A stretch of 64,000 bases of DNA from Pseudomonas lurida (GTDB lineage Bacteria > Pseudomonadota > Gammaproteobacteria > Pseudomonadales > Pseudomonadaceae). The DNA is taken from the NCBI RefSeq assembly GCF_002563895.1, contig NZ_PDJB01000001.1:417501-481500 (forward strand), read 5' to 3'. The notes beneath the pieces were generated by a model. That model did not search any database. It had not been told where the DNA came from and saw only the letters and a program-made list of their open reading frames with translations. Of the stretch, positions 38,975-47,601 are shown in pieces. Each line of letters begins with the position of its first letter. Position 1 is the stretch's first letter. Position numbers and translations under genes: made by a program.

Positions 38975-39949
38975 ATGGCTGTTAAAAAGACTACTCAGAA
39001 AGAAGGCAGCTCGTGGGTCGGGGAAGTTGAAAAATATTCCCGTAAGATCTGGCTTGCTGGTTTAGGCGTGTACTCGAAGGTTAGCAGTGACGGCGGCAAG
39101 TACTTCGAGACTTTGGTCAAGGACGGCGAGAAGGCCGAGAAGTTGACCAAAACCACCGTGGGTAAAAAAGTTGAAGCGGCCAAGGCAACTGCCGGTTCCG
39201 CCAAGTCGAGTATTTCTGACACGTGGGGCAAGTTGGAAGAGACGTTCGACAAGCGCCTTAACAGTGCCATTTCGCGACTGGGCGTGCCGAGCAAGGCCGA
39301 GCTGAAAACGCTGCACAGCAAGGTCGATACCCTGACCAAGCAAATTGAAAAACTCACCGGCGCAAAAGTGGCTCCGGCGAAAACCGCAGCGGCCAAACCT
39401 GCTGCCAAGCCAGCCGCTAAAACCGCAGCGGCCAAACCTGCTGCAAAAACTGCCGCCAAGCCTCTGGTAAAAGCTGCCGCCAAGCCGGCTGCCAAACCTG
39501 CGGCCAAGGCGCCCGCCAAAGCGGCTGCCAAACCCGCCGCCAAGCCGGCCGCTAAAACGGCAGCGGCCAAACCGGCCGCCAAGCCGGCTGCCAAACCTGT
39601 AGCCGCTAAAGCTGCTGCCAAGCCTGCTGCTAAACCTGCAGCCAAGGCCGCCGCTAAACCCGCCGCCAAACCAGCGGCCAAAACCGCCGCCGCCAAACCC
39701 GCTGCCAAACCGGCGGCTGCGAAACCTGCAGCCAAGCCGGCCGCTGCCAAGCCTGCGGCAAAACCAGCCGCCGCGAAGAAACCCGCAGTGGCGAAAAAAC
39801 CAGCAGCAGCCAAGCCTGCCGCTGCGGCAAAGCCTGCTACTGCTGCGGCGCCAACCACCTCGACAGCCAACTCGGTATCCGCACCGACTCCAGCTGCCGT
39901 GAACCCGACTGTAACGCCGGCGACCCCGACGCCATCCAGTCAGTCCTGA
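38975..39949 (+). CDS. phaF: Phasin/nucleoid-binding PHA granule protein PhaF
   Basis: 324 residues with two parts. Residues 1-130 are a phasin domain close to PhaI (YSRKIWLAGLGVYSKVSSDG...). From about 132 to 292 it is a histone-H1-like tail of AAKP/AKPAAKPAA repeats, strongly basic, which in P. putida binds DNA and ties granules to the nucleoid for partition. A Ser/Thr/Pro tail ends the protein. The repeat DNA is prone to slippage, so length differs among strains. Confidence 0.97.
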   Translation: MAVKKTTQKEGSSWVGEVEKYSRKIWLAGLGVYSKVSSDGGKYFETLVKDGEKAEKLTKTTVGKKVEAAKATAGSAKSSISDTWGKLEETFDKRLNSAISRLGVPSKAELKTLHSKVDTLTKQIEKLTGAKVAPAKTAAAKPAAKPAAKTAAAKPAAKTAAKPLVKAAAKPAAKPAAKAPAKAAAKPAAKPAAKTAAAKPAAKPAAKPVAAKAAAKPAAKPAAKAAAKPAAKPAAKTAAAKPAAKPAAAKPAAKPAAAKPAAKPAAAKKPAVAKKPAAAKPAAAAKPATAAAPTTSTANSVSAPTPAAVNPTVTPATPTPSSQS

Positions 39950-39965
39950 TTGTCCAGGACCTGAG

Positions 39966-40001
39966 AAAATGCCCGGCCTGCAAAGGTCGGGCATTTTTTT
40001 T
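39966..40001 (+). terminator. Rho-independent terminator of phaIF
   Basis: AAAATGCCCGGCC, six-base loop, GGTCGGGCATTTT, then more T (eight in a row): a 13-bp stem with one G-U pair. Reading leftward it also ends in TTTT and could serve the fimbrial operon, whose last stop is 36 bases away. Confidence 0.93.
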
Positions 40002-40036
40002 GCCTGCGCGCAGCCTGGCTGCTGCCTCAGGCCCTG

Positions 40037-40558
40037 TCAGTTGTAAGTGATCGAAACGGTAACGGCGCTGGCCAGGGTGCCGGCTGTGACGGTTGCACCG
40101 GTCTTGAAGTACGTTGCCCTGAGCGGCATCACGGCCTTGTTGCTGCTGGTCGCGATCGTACGGCTGCGTTGGGCGACAGTACCGTTTGCGGGGATGTCTG
40201 CAATGCCACGGTGCGACAGCCAGAGGCCCGTTCCCGCGGAGGTCCCCGTGTTGCTGAACATCGCGCCGTTGCCCACCGCGGGCGTACCCGTGAACAGGAA
40301 AATCACGTTACGAATATCCGACTCGCAATCGGCGGAAATGTCGAAGTCGAGCCCTCCCGCCGCGACGGCTGAGTCGAAGTCGGAAACCTTGACCGGCGGC
40401 AGTGTCACGCTACGGTTCGCGTCACCGGCGGCCAGGTTGCACGTGCCGGCGTTGACCTGGCCAACAAAGCGCAAGGTGCCCGTGGTGGCGGCCTGCGCGG
40501 CGTTACCAGCCAGGCCCGCGGTGATGGCCAGAAGAAGGGTAAGAGGTCGGATGTTCAT
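40037..40558 (-). CDS. Minor fimbrial subunit (chaperone-usher pilin)
   Basis: 173 residues: signal peptide of about 23 residues (PLTLLLAITAGLAGNAAQA|AT), an Ig-like pilin fold with the donor-strand region, paired cysteines in GTCNLAAGD and ISADCESD, and the penultimate-Tyr ending TVSITYN that chaperones recognise. It is clearly homologous to the C-terminal half of the adhesin gene directly upstream. It is the last gene of the fimbrial operon. Confidence 0.88.
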   Translation of the reverse strand: MNIRPLTLLLAITAGLAGNAAQAATTGTLRFVGQVNAGTCNLAAGDANRSVTLPPVKVSDFDSAVAAGGLDFDISADCESDIRNVIFLFTGTPAVGNGAMFSNTGTSAGTGLWLSHRGIADIPANGTVAQRSRTIATSSNKAVMPLRATYFKTGATVTAGTLASAVTVSITYN

Positions 40559-40576
40559 CAGTCAGTCCTTGTTTTT

Positions 40577-41536
40577 TCAGTTGTAGGTGATGTTGACAGT
40601 GGCGGTGCTGGCCAGCGTGCCTTGGCTGACCGTGCCGTTCCTGTGATAGGCGGCACCGAGGGGCAATACCGCACGATTGCCGGATACAACCAGCGTGCGT
40701 GTGTTGCCGTTGCCACCGGGGGTAATGGTCTGGCCAATGCCATTGATGCGTGAATACAGCCACAGCGCTATGCCGCTGGCAGTGCCGGTATTGGCGAAGA
40801 GCAGGTCATTGCCGGGCGCGGGGGCACCGGTGAATTGAAAGGTGACGTTGGAGGCATCGCTGCAATTGGCGGTCAGCTCGAAATGGTGTTCGCCCGCGTA
40901 CACCGAGTCTCTTAGCGCGCTGGCTTGTATGGGGGGCAGTGTGAGGGTGCGGTTGACGTCGCCGGTCGCCAGGTTGCACGTGGCGGCGGGCCTGACGAAG
41001 CGTATGGCGTTGTTGATGTTTAGCCGGAAGATGCCTGCGGGTGGGCCGATATTGCGCATGCTGTGGCTCCAGATGGTGCCGGCAGGCACTACCCCGTCCG
41101 TGACCGGCCCGATTTTGATGAACCTCGCTTCTGCATTCGTGAAGATGGGATGCCTTCCGACAGGCATTACGGTTTCACCGCTTGTGAACGCATAGAGGCT
41201 GGTCGATGGGCGGGCATCGGTGATCGTGATAAGGATGCCGACGCCTGGTGCTTCGGTGCGCCAGGCGTAGGGGGGCGTCGGTGTCTGCATCCCGTTGTAA
41301 CGCCCGTAAATCGAGACCAGGGTACTGGTGGCGCAATTCATGAAGCGTCCGGGAACAACGCCGCTGAAGGCGGTGCGGGTGATCTCAGCGCCCACGGGAA
41401 GGCTGTCGGGTACGGTGATCGTGGCGGGCAGCCTGAGCTCATGGGTAGAGTTCATGTAACTGTCGCACGCCGCTTGAACAGTGCCCGGCAGGCTCAGCAC
41501 GAGCAGTGTCGAAAGAAGTGTGGTGGACTGTTTCAT
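40577..41536 (-). CDS. Two-domain fimbrial adhesin
   Basis: 319 residues from ATG 41536 (MKQSTTLLSTLLVLSLPGTVQA|AC), with AGGA five bases before it. After the signal peptide come an N-terminal domain (about 20-185, cysteines in ACDSYMN and MNCATST) with no pilin signature, likely the receptor-binding part, and a C-terminal pilin domain (about 190-319: ATCNLATGDVNRTLTLPP ... TATVNITYN). This layout is that of tip adhesins such as FimH or PapG. The receptor is unknown. The in-frame extension to 41593 lacks an SD. Confidence 0.85.
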   Translation of the reverse strand: MKQSTTLLSTLLVLSLPGTVQAACDSYMNSTHELRLPATITVPDSLPVGAEITRTAFSGVVPGRFMNCATSTLVSIYGRYNGMQTPTPPYAWRTEAPGVGILITITDARPSTSLYAFTSGETVMPVGRHPIFTNAEARFIKIGPVTDGVVPAGTIWSHSMRNIGPPAGIFRLNINNAIRFVRPAATCNLATGDVNRTLTLPPIQASALRDSVYAGEHHFELTANCSDASNVTFQFTGAPAPGNDLLFANTGTASGIALWLYSRINGIGQTITPGGNGNTRTLVVSGNRAVLPLGAAYHRNGTVSQGTLASTATVNITYN

Positions 41537-41594
41537 CTTTATTCCTGCAATAAGAAATAGGGCGACAGCAGGCGCGTGGCGCGCCTGTGTCACA

Positions 41595-44162
41595 TCAACC
41601 GCTCGTAGGGGTTACGCACGTGCCTGCGTCCAAGTGGCGCAAACGCGGGCTGCCATCAGCCAGCGACTGCGTATCCAGGCCGTATTGCAGCCGGCAGGAG
41701 GCGCTGGCATCCGCCCCCCACTTGACGGTTAATCGTCCCTGCGTGCGGGCGACGCGTACAAAGGCTTTGCCGCCCTGTCCGACAATGCCGACGCTGGCGC
41801 CGTCCTCGTCGAATACATCCGAACCGAACGGCAGGGCACCGCCGTCCTCGCGCAATGCCGTGATCAAGATGGCCTGGCCGCTGACGGTATCGAAGTGCAG
41901 TTTCACCACCGAGCCTGCGCGGGGCGCGACGTTCTGCGCGGCGGTCTTGAGCTCGACGTCCACCGACAAGTCCTTGGGGTCCAACTCGACCACGTTCTGG
42001 CGATACGGTGTGAGGTGCGGCACGATCGCATAACCATTCCCGCCGACTTGGGCGCCGTGGTTGCCGTTGATCCGCGCCCCCTGTGCATCCGATGCCTGGA
42101 CGATGCCCAGGGTGTCGCCCAACTCCGGGGCGAAGGTCACGCCGCCGGCGTGGACGACGACACCGCCGGTCATGCCGAAGGACGCCGCACGATGCGAGTT
42201 GCTCTGCCCATAGCCGGCAGACAGCACGCCGTGGCTGGCCTGATACTTCATGTCGGCACTCGTGGCATTACCGCTGCCTTGCGTGCGTGTACCGCCGACC
42301 CCATAGGTGAATTCGCTGCGTTCACCCAGGCTGCCGCCCAGGTTCACGCGCTCGCCACTGCTTTGATTGCCGCGATACGCTGCGCTGGTCAGGGTGGGCG
42401 AGCGTGCACCGCTGCCCAGCGGGAAGCTCAGGGACAGCTCCACTTGTTTGTCGACCCGATCGCTCAGCAAGTCCTTGGTGCGTTGTGCGCTTACGGTGTA
42501 GTGCAGGCCCTTCCAACTGCTGGTGTACCCCGTGGTAAACGTCAGGTTGCCGCTTTTGCGGTTCCAGTAGTTTTGCGAAGAGCCCGTCAGGTACACCGAA
42601 CCGTTGCCCAGGCTTTGGTTGAGGCTGATGTCCATCCGGTCCCGCAGGCGCGAGACGTTGTCCAGGTTGAGCCCGTCGATCGCGAGGCCGCGGACCCGTG
42701 CGGCGTCGGCCACGTTTAGGAAACCCTCCGTGGAGTAGCGATAGGCCCCCAGGGCAAAGTGAGTGCCGGTGTCGGTGAAGTTCTTGCTGTAGCGCAATTG
42801 GACGCTTCGTCCCTCACGGGCTTCGTGACCGGGAAGCTTTGCGCTCGAATTGGTCAGGTCGAGCGACAGCGCGCCCAACGGGGTATTGAACGCCGCGCCC
42901 ACTAACTGCGACTGGTAGTCCTCGCCCACTACCGCGCCGGTGTAGCCGGTCAGCAGGTTGCTGAGGCCATGCTGGTAGGTCGCTTGCATCAACGTGGGAG
43001 GGTGACGCAGGCCAATCTCGTCCAATTGGCCGACACTCAGGGCGTAGCGGCTATAGCCCGCGCGCAGGAGGTTGGCGTTGGCGGCGAACGGCACAATGAA
43101 CTCTCGTTGGCGACCATCGGCCTCGGTGACCGTGACTGTCAGGTCGCCGCCATAGCCGGTGGGAAACAGGTCGTTGAGCACAAACGGGCCGGGGGCGACA
43201 GACACTTCATCCAGCAGTACGCCGCGTTGGCGTACAGTCACCCGGGCATTGGTCTCGGCAATACCCCGTACAACGGGCGCAAAACCGGTCTGGGAATCCG
43301 GCAGCATCCGGTCATCGCTGAACAGGCTGGCGCCGCGCAGGCGCACGCTGTCGAACAGTTCACCTGGGGTAAAGATCTCGCCGACCACCAACTGTGAGCG
43401 CAGTGGGCTCAGTTCGCGCTGTACGTAAGTGCTGCTGCTTTGGTATCCCGAACCGATCGCGGTGCGGCTGAAGCTACCATTGTGACGCCAGTGCCACTCG
43501 CCCAGGTTTAGGCCGCTGTTCACCCCCAGGTAATGGGAGTTGATGGAGCGACCATTGGCCTGTGCCGCAAAGGTATTGGCGTTGTAGCGCACAAAGGCGG
43601 CATCGACTCCGCTGTCCCAGTGTTTGGGGTCCACGTATCCCCGTGCCTGGCGTGCCAGGTAGACCTGTGGAACCTGCAGCGTCAGGCGGTTTTCGCCAGG
43701 GTCGAATTGGCTGTGGCTGCCTGGCAGGTAACTCGCGACGTCTTCGCACGCTGCAAACGGCGCGGCGGCCGGCTGGTCGACTTCAGCAGGTTGATTCAGC
43801 GGTGCGTCCAAGTCGATGCCAAACCTGACCAGTGCTTCACGCTCAAGGCACATTTGCGCCGAGTCCCGGCCTTCGACCGCCACGAAGGACAAGGTCTCGC
43901 GCCCGATCCATTGGCCATTGAGGTAGACGTCGACACGGTAACTGCCGGGCAGCACGACGTTGCCTTGGCTGAACCTGGAAACATCAACCTGCTTGCCATT
44001 CGCACCGTTCGGAAAAAAGGCAGGGTTGAACTCGACATTCTCGACACCGTGGGCGGTCATGGCAGTGGCGCCACTGAGCAGCAACAGGCAACGCGCCGTT
44101 CGCACCCAACGATGGCCTGGTAATGACCGGATTCTTACGCTGGCGCGCATGTTCAAACTCAT
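41595..44162 (-). CDS. Outer-membrane fimbrial usher
   Basis: 855 residues, FimD/PapC family. Signal sequence ends near residue 38; N-terminal periplasmic domain with VEFNPAFFPNGANGKQVDVSRFSQGNVVLPGSYRVDVYLNG-type segment, cysteine pair in MCLEREAL and FAACEDVAS, 24-strand barrel with the plug domain, and a C-terminal domain ending LQYGLDTQSLADGSPRLRHLDAGTCV. It exports and polymerises pilins. Start ATG 44162 has GGGA nine bases upstream; in-frame upstream GTG/ATG codons are less well supported. Confidence 0.94.
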   Translation of the reverse strand: MSLNMRASVRIRSLPGHRWVRTARCLLLLSGATAMTAHGVENVEFNPAFFPNGANGKQVDVSRFSQGNVVLPGSYRVDVYLNGQWIGRETLSFVAVEGRDSAQMCLEREALVRFGIDLDAPLNQPAEVDQPAAAPFAACEDVASYLPGSHSQFDPGENRLTLQVPQVYLARQARGYVDPKHWDSGVDAAFVRYNANTFAAQANGRSINSHYLGVNSGLNLGEWHWRHNGSFSRTAIGSGYQSSSTYVQRELSPLRSQLVVGEIFTPGELFDSVRLRGASLFSDDRMLPDSQTGFAPVVRGIAETNARVTVRQRGVLLDEVSVAPGPFVLNDLFPTGYGGDLTVTVTEADGRQREFIVPFAANANLLRAGYSRYALSVGQLDEIGLRHPPTLMQATYQHGLSNLLTGYTGAVVGEDYQSQLVGAAFNTPLGALSLDLTNSSAKLPGHEAREGRSVQLRYSKNFTDTGTHFALGAYRYSTEGFLNVADAARVRGLAIDGLNLDNVSRLRDRMDISLNQSLGNGSVYLTGSSQNYWNRKSGNLTFTTGYTSSWKGLHYTVSAQRTKDLLSDRVDKQVELSLSFPLGSGARSPTLTSAAYRGNQSSGERVNLGGSLGERSEFTYGVGGTRTQGSGNATSADMKYQASHGVLSAGYGQSNSHRAASFGMTGGVVVHAGGVTFAPELGDTLGIVQASDAQGARINGNHGAQVGGNGYAIVPHLTPYRQNVVELDPKDLSVDVELKTAAQNVAPRAGSVVKLHFDTVSGQAILITALREDGGALPFGSDVFDEDGASVGIVGQGGKAFVRVARTQGRLTVKWGADASASCRLQYGLDTQSLADGSPRLRHLDAGTCVTPTSG

Positions 44163-44323
44163 GTTTACCATTCCCAAAATAGGCACTGTCTGAATCCGGG
44201 CATAGGGAAGCCCTGCCCGGGTAAACGGGCATCAAACAACCGTGTTCATTGAAGTGAGTGATGGAGGCGGCATTGCCTGCAAAGGTGTTGGCCGGGTGCC
44301 GCGCAGGTCGCGTCTCTAGGCCG

Positions 44324-45103
44324 TCATGACGAGACCTTGGCGCTGTGTGCAGTCTTCACCCCGAAGTCGTCGAGCGTCTGGAACTCGACAGTGGCCGCAT
44401 TGCCCGGTGGCGCCTTGAGATCGGGCAGTTCAAAGCGGTTGCGTGCACCGGGGGCCACCATGTTTTGCGCGCCAGATTTGGCAGCCTTGCGGGCGTGGCG
44501 TTGCTGCGACTCCAGCACGTCGATCTGCTCGAAGGTCACGTGATAAGGCGTGGGGTTGTAAACCTCCAGGATTTGGCCTTGCTCGCTGGCTGCGCGACGC
44601 CACTGCAGTTTGCCCGGCGCGTCTTCGACACCGTAAGGCAGGTTGGGTGGGCGGAAGAACAGCTTGATGCGCGAGCGGAAAGCCAACTGCAATTGATTGC
44701 CTTGCTGGCCGCCCTGGGGTTGTGCAGGCACTTCCAGCAGGTTGAACCAAAACAGGCTTTCCTGTTCCGTCGGCAACTGCTCGCCGGTGTACGCAAGGCG
44801 CACGACCTGTTGTTTGCCAGGCTCCATGCGAAAGATGGGCGGCGTAGCCACGAAGGGAATGCCCGCCAGGTCCGGCGTGGAGTGCTCGTCACCGCTGTCC
44901 AGCCAGGCCTGGATCAGCACCGGTGCCTGGTTTTTGCTTTCAAGCCGGACCGTCACCTCCTTATCGTTCTGCGGGTAGATAATCCGGGTGTTGTTGATGA
45001 CAACGCTCGCGTGTGCCAGGGCTGTACCCGATAACATGGCGACCAGTGCCATGCACTTGATCGATCGATGCGACAGTGAGAGTGCGTTCATGGGAAAGGT
45101 CAT
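44324..45103 (-). CDS. Periplasmic fimbrial chaperone, second copy
   Basis: 259 residues, PapD/FimC family. Signal peptide ends near residue 32 (LVAMLSGTALA|HA). G1 and F1 strand motifs: VVINNTRIIYPQNDKEVTVRL, FVATPPIFRMEPGKQQVVRL, LFWFNLLEVPAQ, and Lys of IKLFFRPPNLPY, the residue that anchors the pilin C-terminus. The start chosen is ATG 45103, which overlaps the stop of the first chaperone (ATGA); ATG 45091 is possible. Similar but not identical to that chaperone. Confidence 0.92.
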   Translation of the reverse strand: MTFPMNALSLSHRSIKCMALVAMLSGTALAHASVVINNTRIIYPQNDKEVTVRLESKNQAPVLIQAWLDSGDEHSTPDLAGIPFVATPPIFRMEPGKQQVVRLAYTGEQLPTEQESLFWFNLLEVPAQPQGGQQGNQLQLAFRSRIKLFFRPPNLPYGVEDAPGKLQWRRAASEQGQILEVYNPTPYHVTFEQIDVLESQQRHARKAAKSGAQNMVAPGARNRFELPDLKAPPGNAATVEFQTLDDFGVKTAHSAKVSS

Positions 45104-45882
45104 CTCGCGGCCGAAGAGGTAAGCATTGCCGAATGGCGCACGCGGGCACCGTAGTCGCTGACGGTGGTGAATTCGACCTTGGGTACGCCGTTGGGGCGAT
45201 CGCGCAGCTGCGGCAGCGCAAACAGCTTCACCGCGCCAGCCGGCATCAACAGGCCATCGTTGGCCTCCTTGTTTGGCGCTTTGCTGAACCGTTTGCCGTC
45301 GCTCAGCAAGTCCACCGTCGTGACGGAAATATGGTACGGCGTGGGGTTGGTCGCTTGCAGCGCGTAACCCTGGCCATCCTGGCCATGGGGCACCAACTGC
45401 CATTGCAGTTTGGCCGGGGCGCTGCCCACCGGGTAGGGCAATGCACGCGGGCGCAGGAACACACGCAAGCGGGTGCGGAATGCCAGTTCCAGGTTGTTTT
45501 GCTCGGCATTGGCTGAGCGTGGTGGGACCTCCAGCACGTTCAACCAGTACAGGCTTTCGTGGTCAGTGGGCAGCTGTTCACCGACATAGCGCAGGCGCAA
45601 GGCCTGTTGCTGATGAGGCTCAATGCGAAAGATCGGCGGCGAAAGGGTAAACGGCGTTTGTGCCGTCTGCGGTGTCGAGTCCAGTTCGCCCGTGTCCAGC
45701 CAGGTTTGCACCAGCGCCGGTCGGTCGCCTTTATTTTCCAGGCGTACGACGACTTCTTGCTGTTCGGCGGGAAAGATTACGCGGGTGCCGTAAATGATCA
45801 CCCCTGCGCGGGCCGGTGTCGCTTGCAGCGAGAGCAACCCCAGCGCACAGGTGGCAAGCGCGAGGCAGGCCATTCTCTTCAT
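45100..45882 (-). CDS. Periplasmic fimbrial chaperone, first copy
   Basis: 260 residues, PapD family: signal peptide to about residue 26 (GLLSLQATPARA|GV), VIIYGTRVIFPAEQQEVVVRLENKG, FTLSPPIFRIEPHQQQALRL, LYWLNVLEVPP and the Arg/Pro-rich RLRVFLRPRALPYPV segment. It escorts pilins to the usher by donor-strand complementation. It lies 94 bases after the major pilin and is coupled to the second chaperone by a four-base overlap. Confidence 0.93.
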   Translation of the reverse strand: MKRMACLALATCALGLLSLQATPARAGVIIYGTRVIFPAEQQEVVVRLENKGDRPALVQTWLDTGELDSTPQTAQTPFTLSPPIFRIEPHQQQALRLRYVGEQLPTDHESLYWLNVLEVPPRSANAEQNNLELAFRTRLRVFLRPRALPYPVGSAPAKLQWQLVPHGQDGQGYALQATNPTPYHISVTTVDLLSDGKRFSKAPNKEANDGLLMPAGAVKLFALPQLRDRPNGVPKVEFTTVSDYGARVRHSAMLTSSAAR

Positions 45883-45976
45883 AGTGTCGCAAGTCTCTTC
45901 TAATCAGGGGTGGGACCTGCCCGGATGCGGCAGGTCCGTTGCATGTGCGGCCCGCTTGCGCAGGCCCGAATGCCCC

Positions 45977-46558
45977 TTAGTCGGCGTACACGACCATAAA
46001 GCCGACGCGCGTCTTGACTGCTCCTTCCGTCGCGGCACCGCTGGCGTACATCTGCGCAGCCAGGGGAATGATTGCCTGGTTATCGGCGATCACCACGCCT
46101 TCCGATTTTTCGGTGTAGACGTTGATCGGCGAGCCGTTGCGGTTAGTCACTTCAACCTGGACGTTCTTGGCGTTGGTGGTGTCGGAGGGGTCATCGTAGC
46201 CATCGATGTTCAAGCGACCGGTCGCCACGTCAATGGCCGGGCTGGTAGGGTCGAACGCAACCATGGCGGTACGCCCGTTGGTGCAACTGCCTTCGCCTGG
46301 CGCGCCGATGCGAATGGTGAAGCCGGTGAGGTTGGCGCGGTCACCCGGGTTCGCCAGGCGCGCAGCGGAGACGCCACCCAGGTTGACGTCCTTGACCACC
46401 GCACCTGTGCCGGGCGCAGAGCCTTCAATGGTGCAGGTCACATCGTTGACCAGTCCGGTGAAGTTAATCGTGCCGTCATTGGCGGCGTGTGCGGTGTGCG
46501 ATACAGCGGCGGCCAAGGCGGTAGCGGCCGCAAGGGCGGAGAGAGCGTTGAATTTCAT
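45977..46558 (-). CDS. Major fimbrial subunit
   Basis: 193 residues from ATG 46558 (MKFNALSALAAATALAAAVSHTAHA|AN), with GGGA six bases upstream. Pilin fold with DGTINFTGLVNDVTCTIEG, second cysteine in GEGSCTNGR and the C-terminal beta strand TRVGFMVVYAD. First gene of the leftward fimbrial operon, hence probably the shaft subunit. The frame upstream of 46558 is intergenic. Confidence 0.9.
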   Translation of the reverse strand: MKFNALSALAAATALAAAVSHTAHAANDGTINFTGLVNDVTCTIEGSAPGTGAVVKDVNLGGVSAARLANPGDRANLTGFTIRIGAPGEGSCTNGRTAMVAFDPTSPAIDVATGRLNIDGYDDPSDTTNAKNVQVEVTNRNGSPINVYTEKSEGVVIADNQAIIPLAAQMYASGAATEGAVKTRVGFMVVYAD

Positions 46559-46872
46559 AGTAGTCCCGATAGTGAATTGTCCGTGACCCGCCGTTTGAAG
46601 TTGCCAGTTGGCGGAGGTCTTAATGTGGGCCGGAACGTTAAGGCTCACTATAGAAATGCCACTAGATTTGCCTCGTGATTATTCGAAAAGAGTCTATTTG
46701 ATTAAAATTAATTGTATTGACCGGCTAGGTAGGACGCGTCTGTAAGACGCTACTGAAAGATAAGGACTAATTTTTTTCCTGTGTTGAATCCAGGGTACCG
46801 CTGGGATATACCGAGCTCGTAATGAATAGAGAATGCTTGTGATGAGCGGTACTCACCTGTGCGGGTTTACGG
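46559..46872. promoter_or_regulatory. AT-rich divergent promoter region of the fimbrial operon and its regulator
   Basis: 314 bases without a gene. It is much richer in A+T than its surroundings (notably 46670-46720 and 46760-46785). It contains a short perfect dyad GCGTCT-gta-AGACGC at 46736-46750, a possible operator for the response regulator encoded next to it. No convincing -35/-10 pair stands out on either strand. Confidence 0.55.
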
Positions 46873-47562
46873 ATGCCTATTTCTTCCAATATGCACACCC
46901 TCATGTTGCTTGATGATCATGAGATGGTTAGACAGGGGATCGAATTAGGGCTGGAACAAGAGGCTGACCTCGAAGTCATCGGCTCTTTCGGCACGGGCAG
47001 GGAATTGCTGGAGGCGCTGGCCCGGCGCCCGGTGGATATCGTCGTCATGGACTTCAGCCTGGGGCCGTCCGACCTCGACGGCCTGGGCCTGCTCCAGACC
47101 CTGGGCCGACGTTTCGCGCAGTGCAAGCCTATCGTCGTGACGTCGCACTACACGCCCGCAGCGGTTTCACTGGCGCTGAAGGCGGGATGTTGGGGGGTGT
47201 TGGGCAAGACCCAAACGTTGACAGAGTTAATCACGGCAATACGAATGGTGGCCCAAGGCTGTATTTATTTGCAGCCTTGTATGCTGTCGGCACTTCAGGG
47301 TATGCAGCCCACTTGCGATATGGCGAACACGCGCGCGAAGAGGGAACCCTGTGCTTCAACTCCAGCAACTACCTGCCTCACGCCCAAGGAACAGGAAGTG
47401 TTGCGCTGCTTTCTGGACGGGATGTCCGTCAGCTCAATTGCGGCAAAGTTTTCACGCAGTGCAAGTACGATCAGCACCCACAAGCAATCGGCTTATCGAA
47501 AGTTGGGTATCAAGAGCGATAGCGAACTGTTCAAATTCACCCGGCAGTTTGGAGCGTCGTGA
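46873..47562 (+). CDS. LuxR-type response regulator (RcsB/FimZ-like) of the fimbrial cluster
   Basis: 229 residues. Receiver domain about 8-125 with LLDDHEMV, phospho-acceptor Asp in DIVVMDFSLG, Thr in VVTSHYT and Lys in GVLGKTQ; then a linker and a LuxR helix-turn-helix (about 168-225: LTPKEQEVLRCFLDGMSVSSIAAKFSRSASTISTHKQ). The DNA-binding helix resembles RcsB and FimZ. No sensor kinase gene is adjacent. It is divergent from the pilin operon, so it most likely switches it. ATG 46891 is an alternative start. Confidence 0.88.
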   Translation: MPISSNMHTLMLLDDHEMVRQGIELGLEQEADLEVIGSFGTGRELLEALARRPVDIVVMDFSLGPSDLDGLGLLQTLGRRFAQCKPIVVTSHYTPAAVSLALKAGCWGVLGKTQTLTELITAIRMVAQGCIYLQPCMLSALQGMQPTCDMANTRAKREPCASTPATTCLTPKEQEVLRCFLDGMSVSSIAAKFSRSASTISTHKQSAYRKLGIKSDSELFKFTRQFGAS

Positions 47563-47601
47563 CGGGAGGTCGCTGTAGGCGTTACTCACCGGCGTCGAGC
47601 G

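Noticed and set aside
39368..39850. Repetitive DNA that could be taken for a CRISPR array or satellite
   Set aside because: The repeats are short, in frame and encode the AAKP tail of PhaF; there are no regular spacers.
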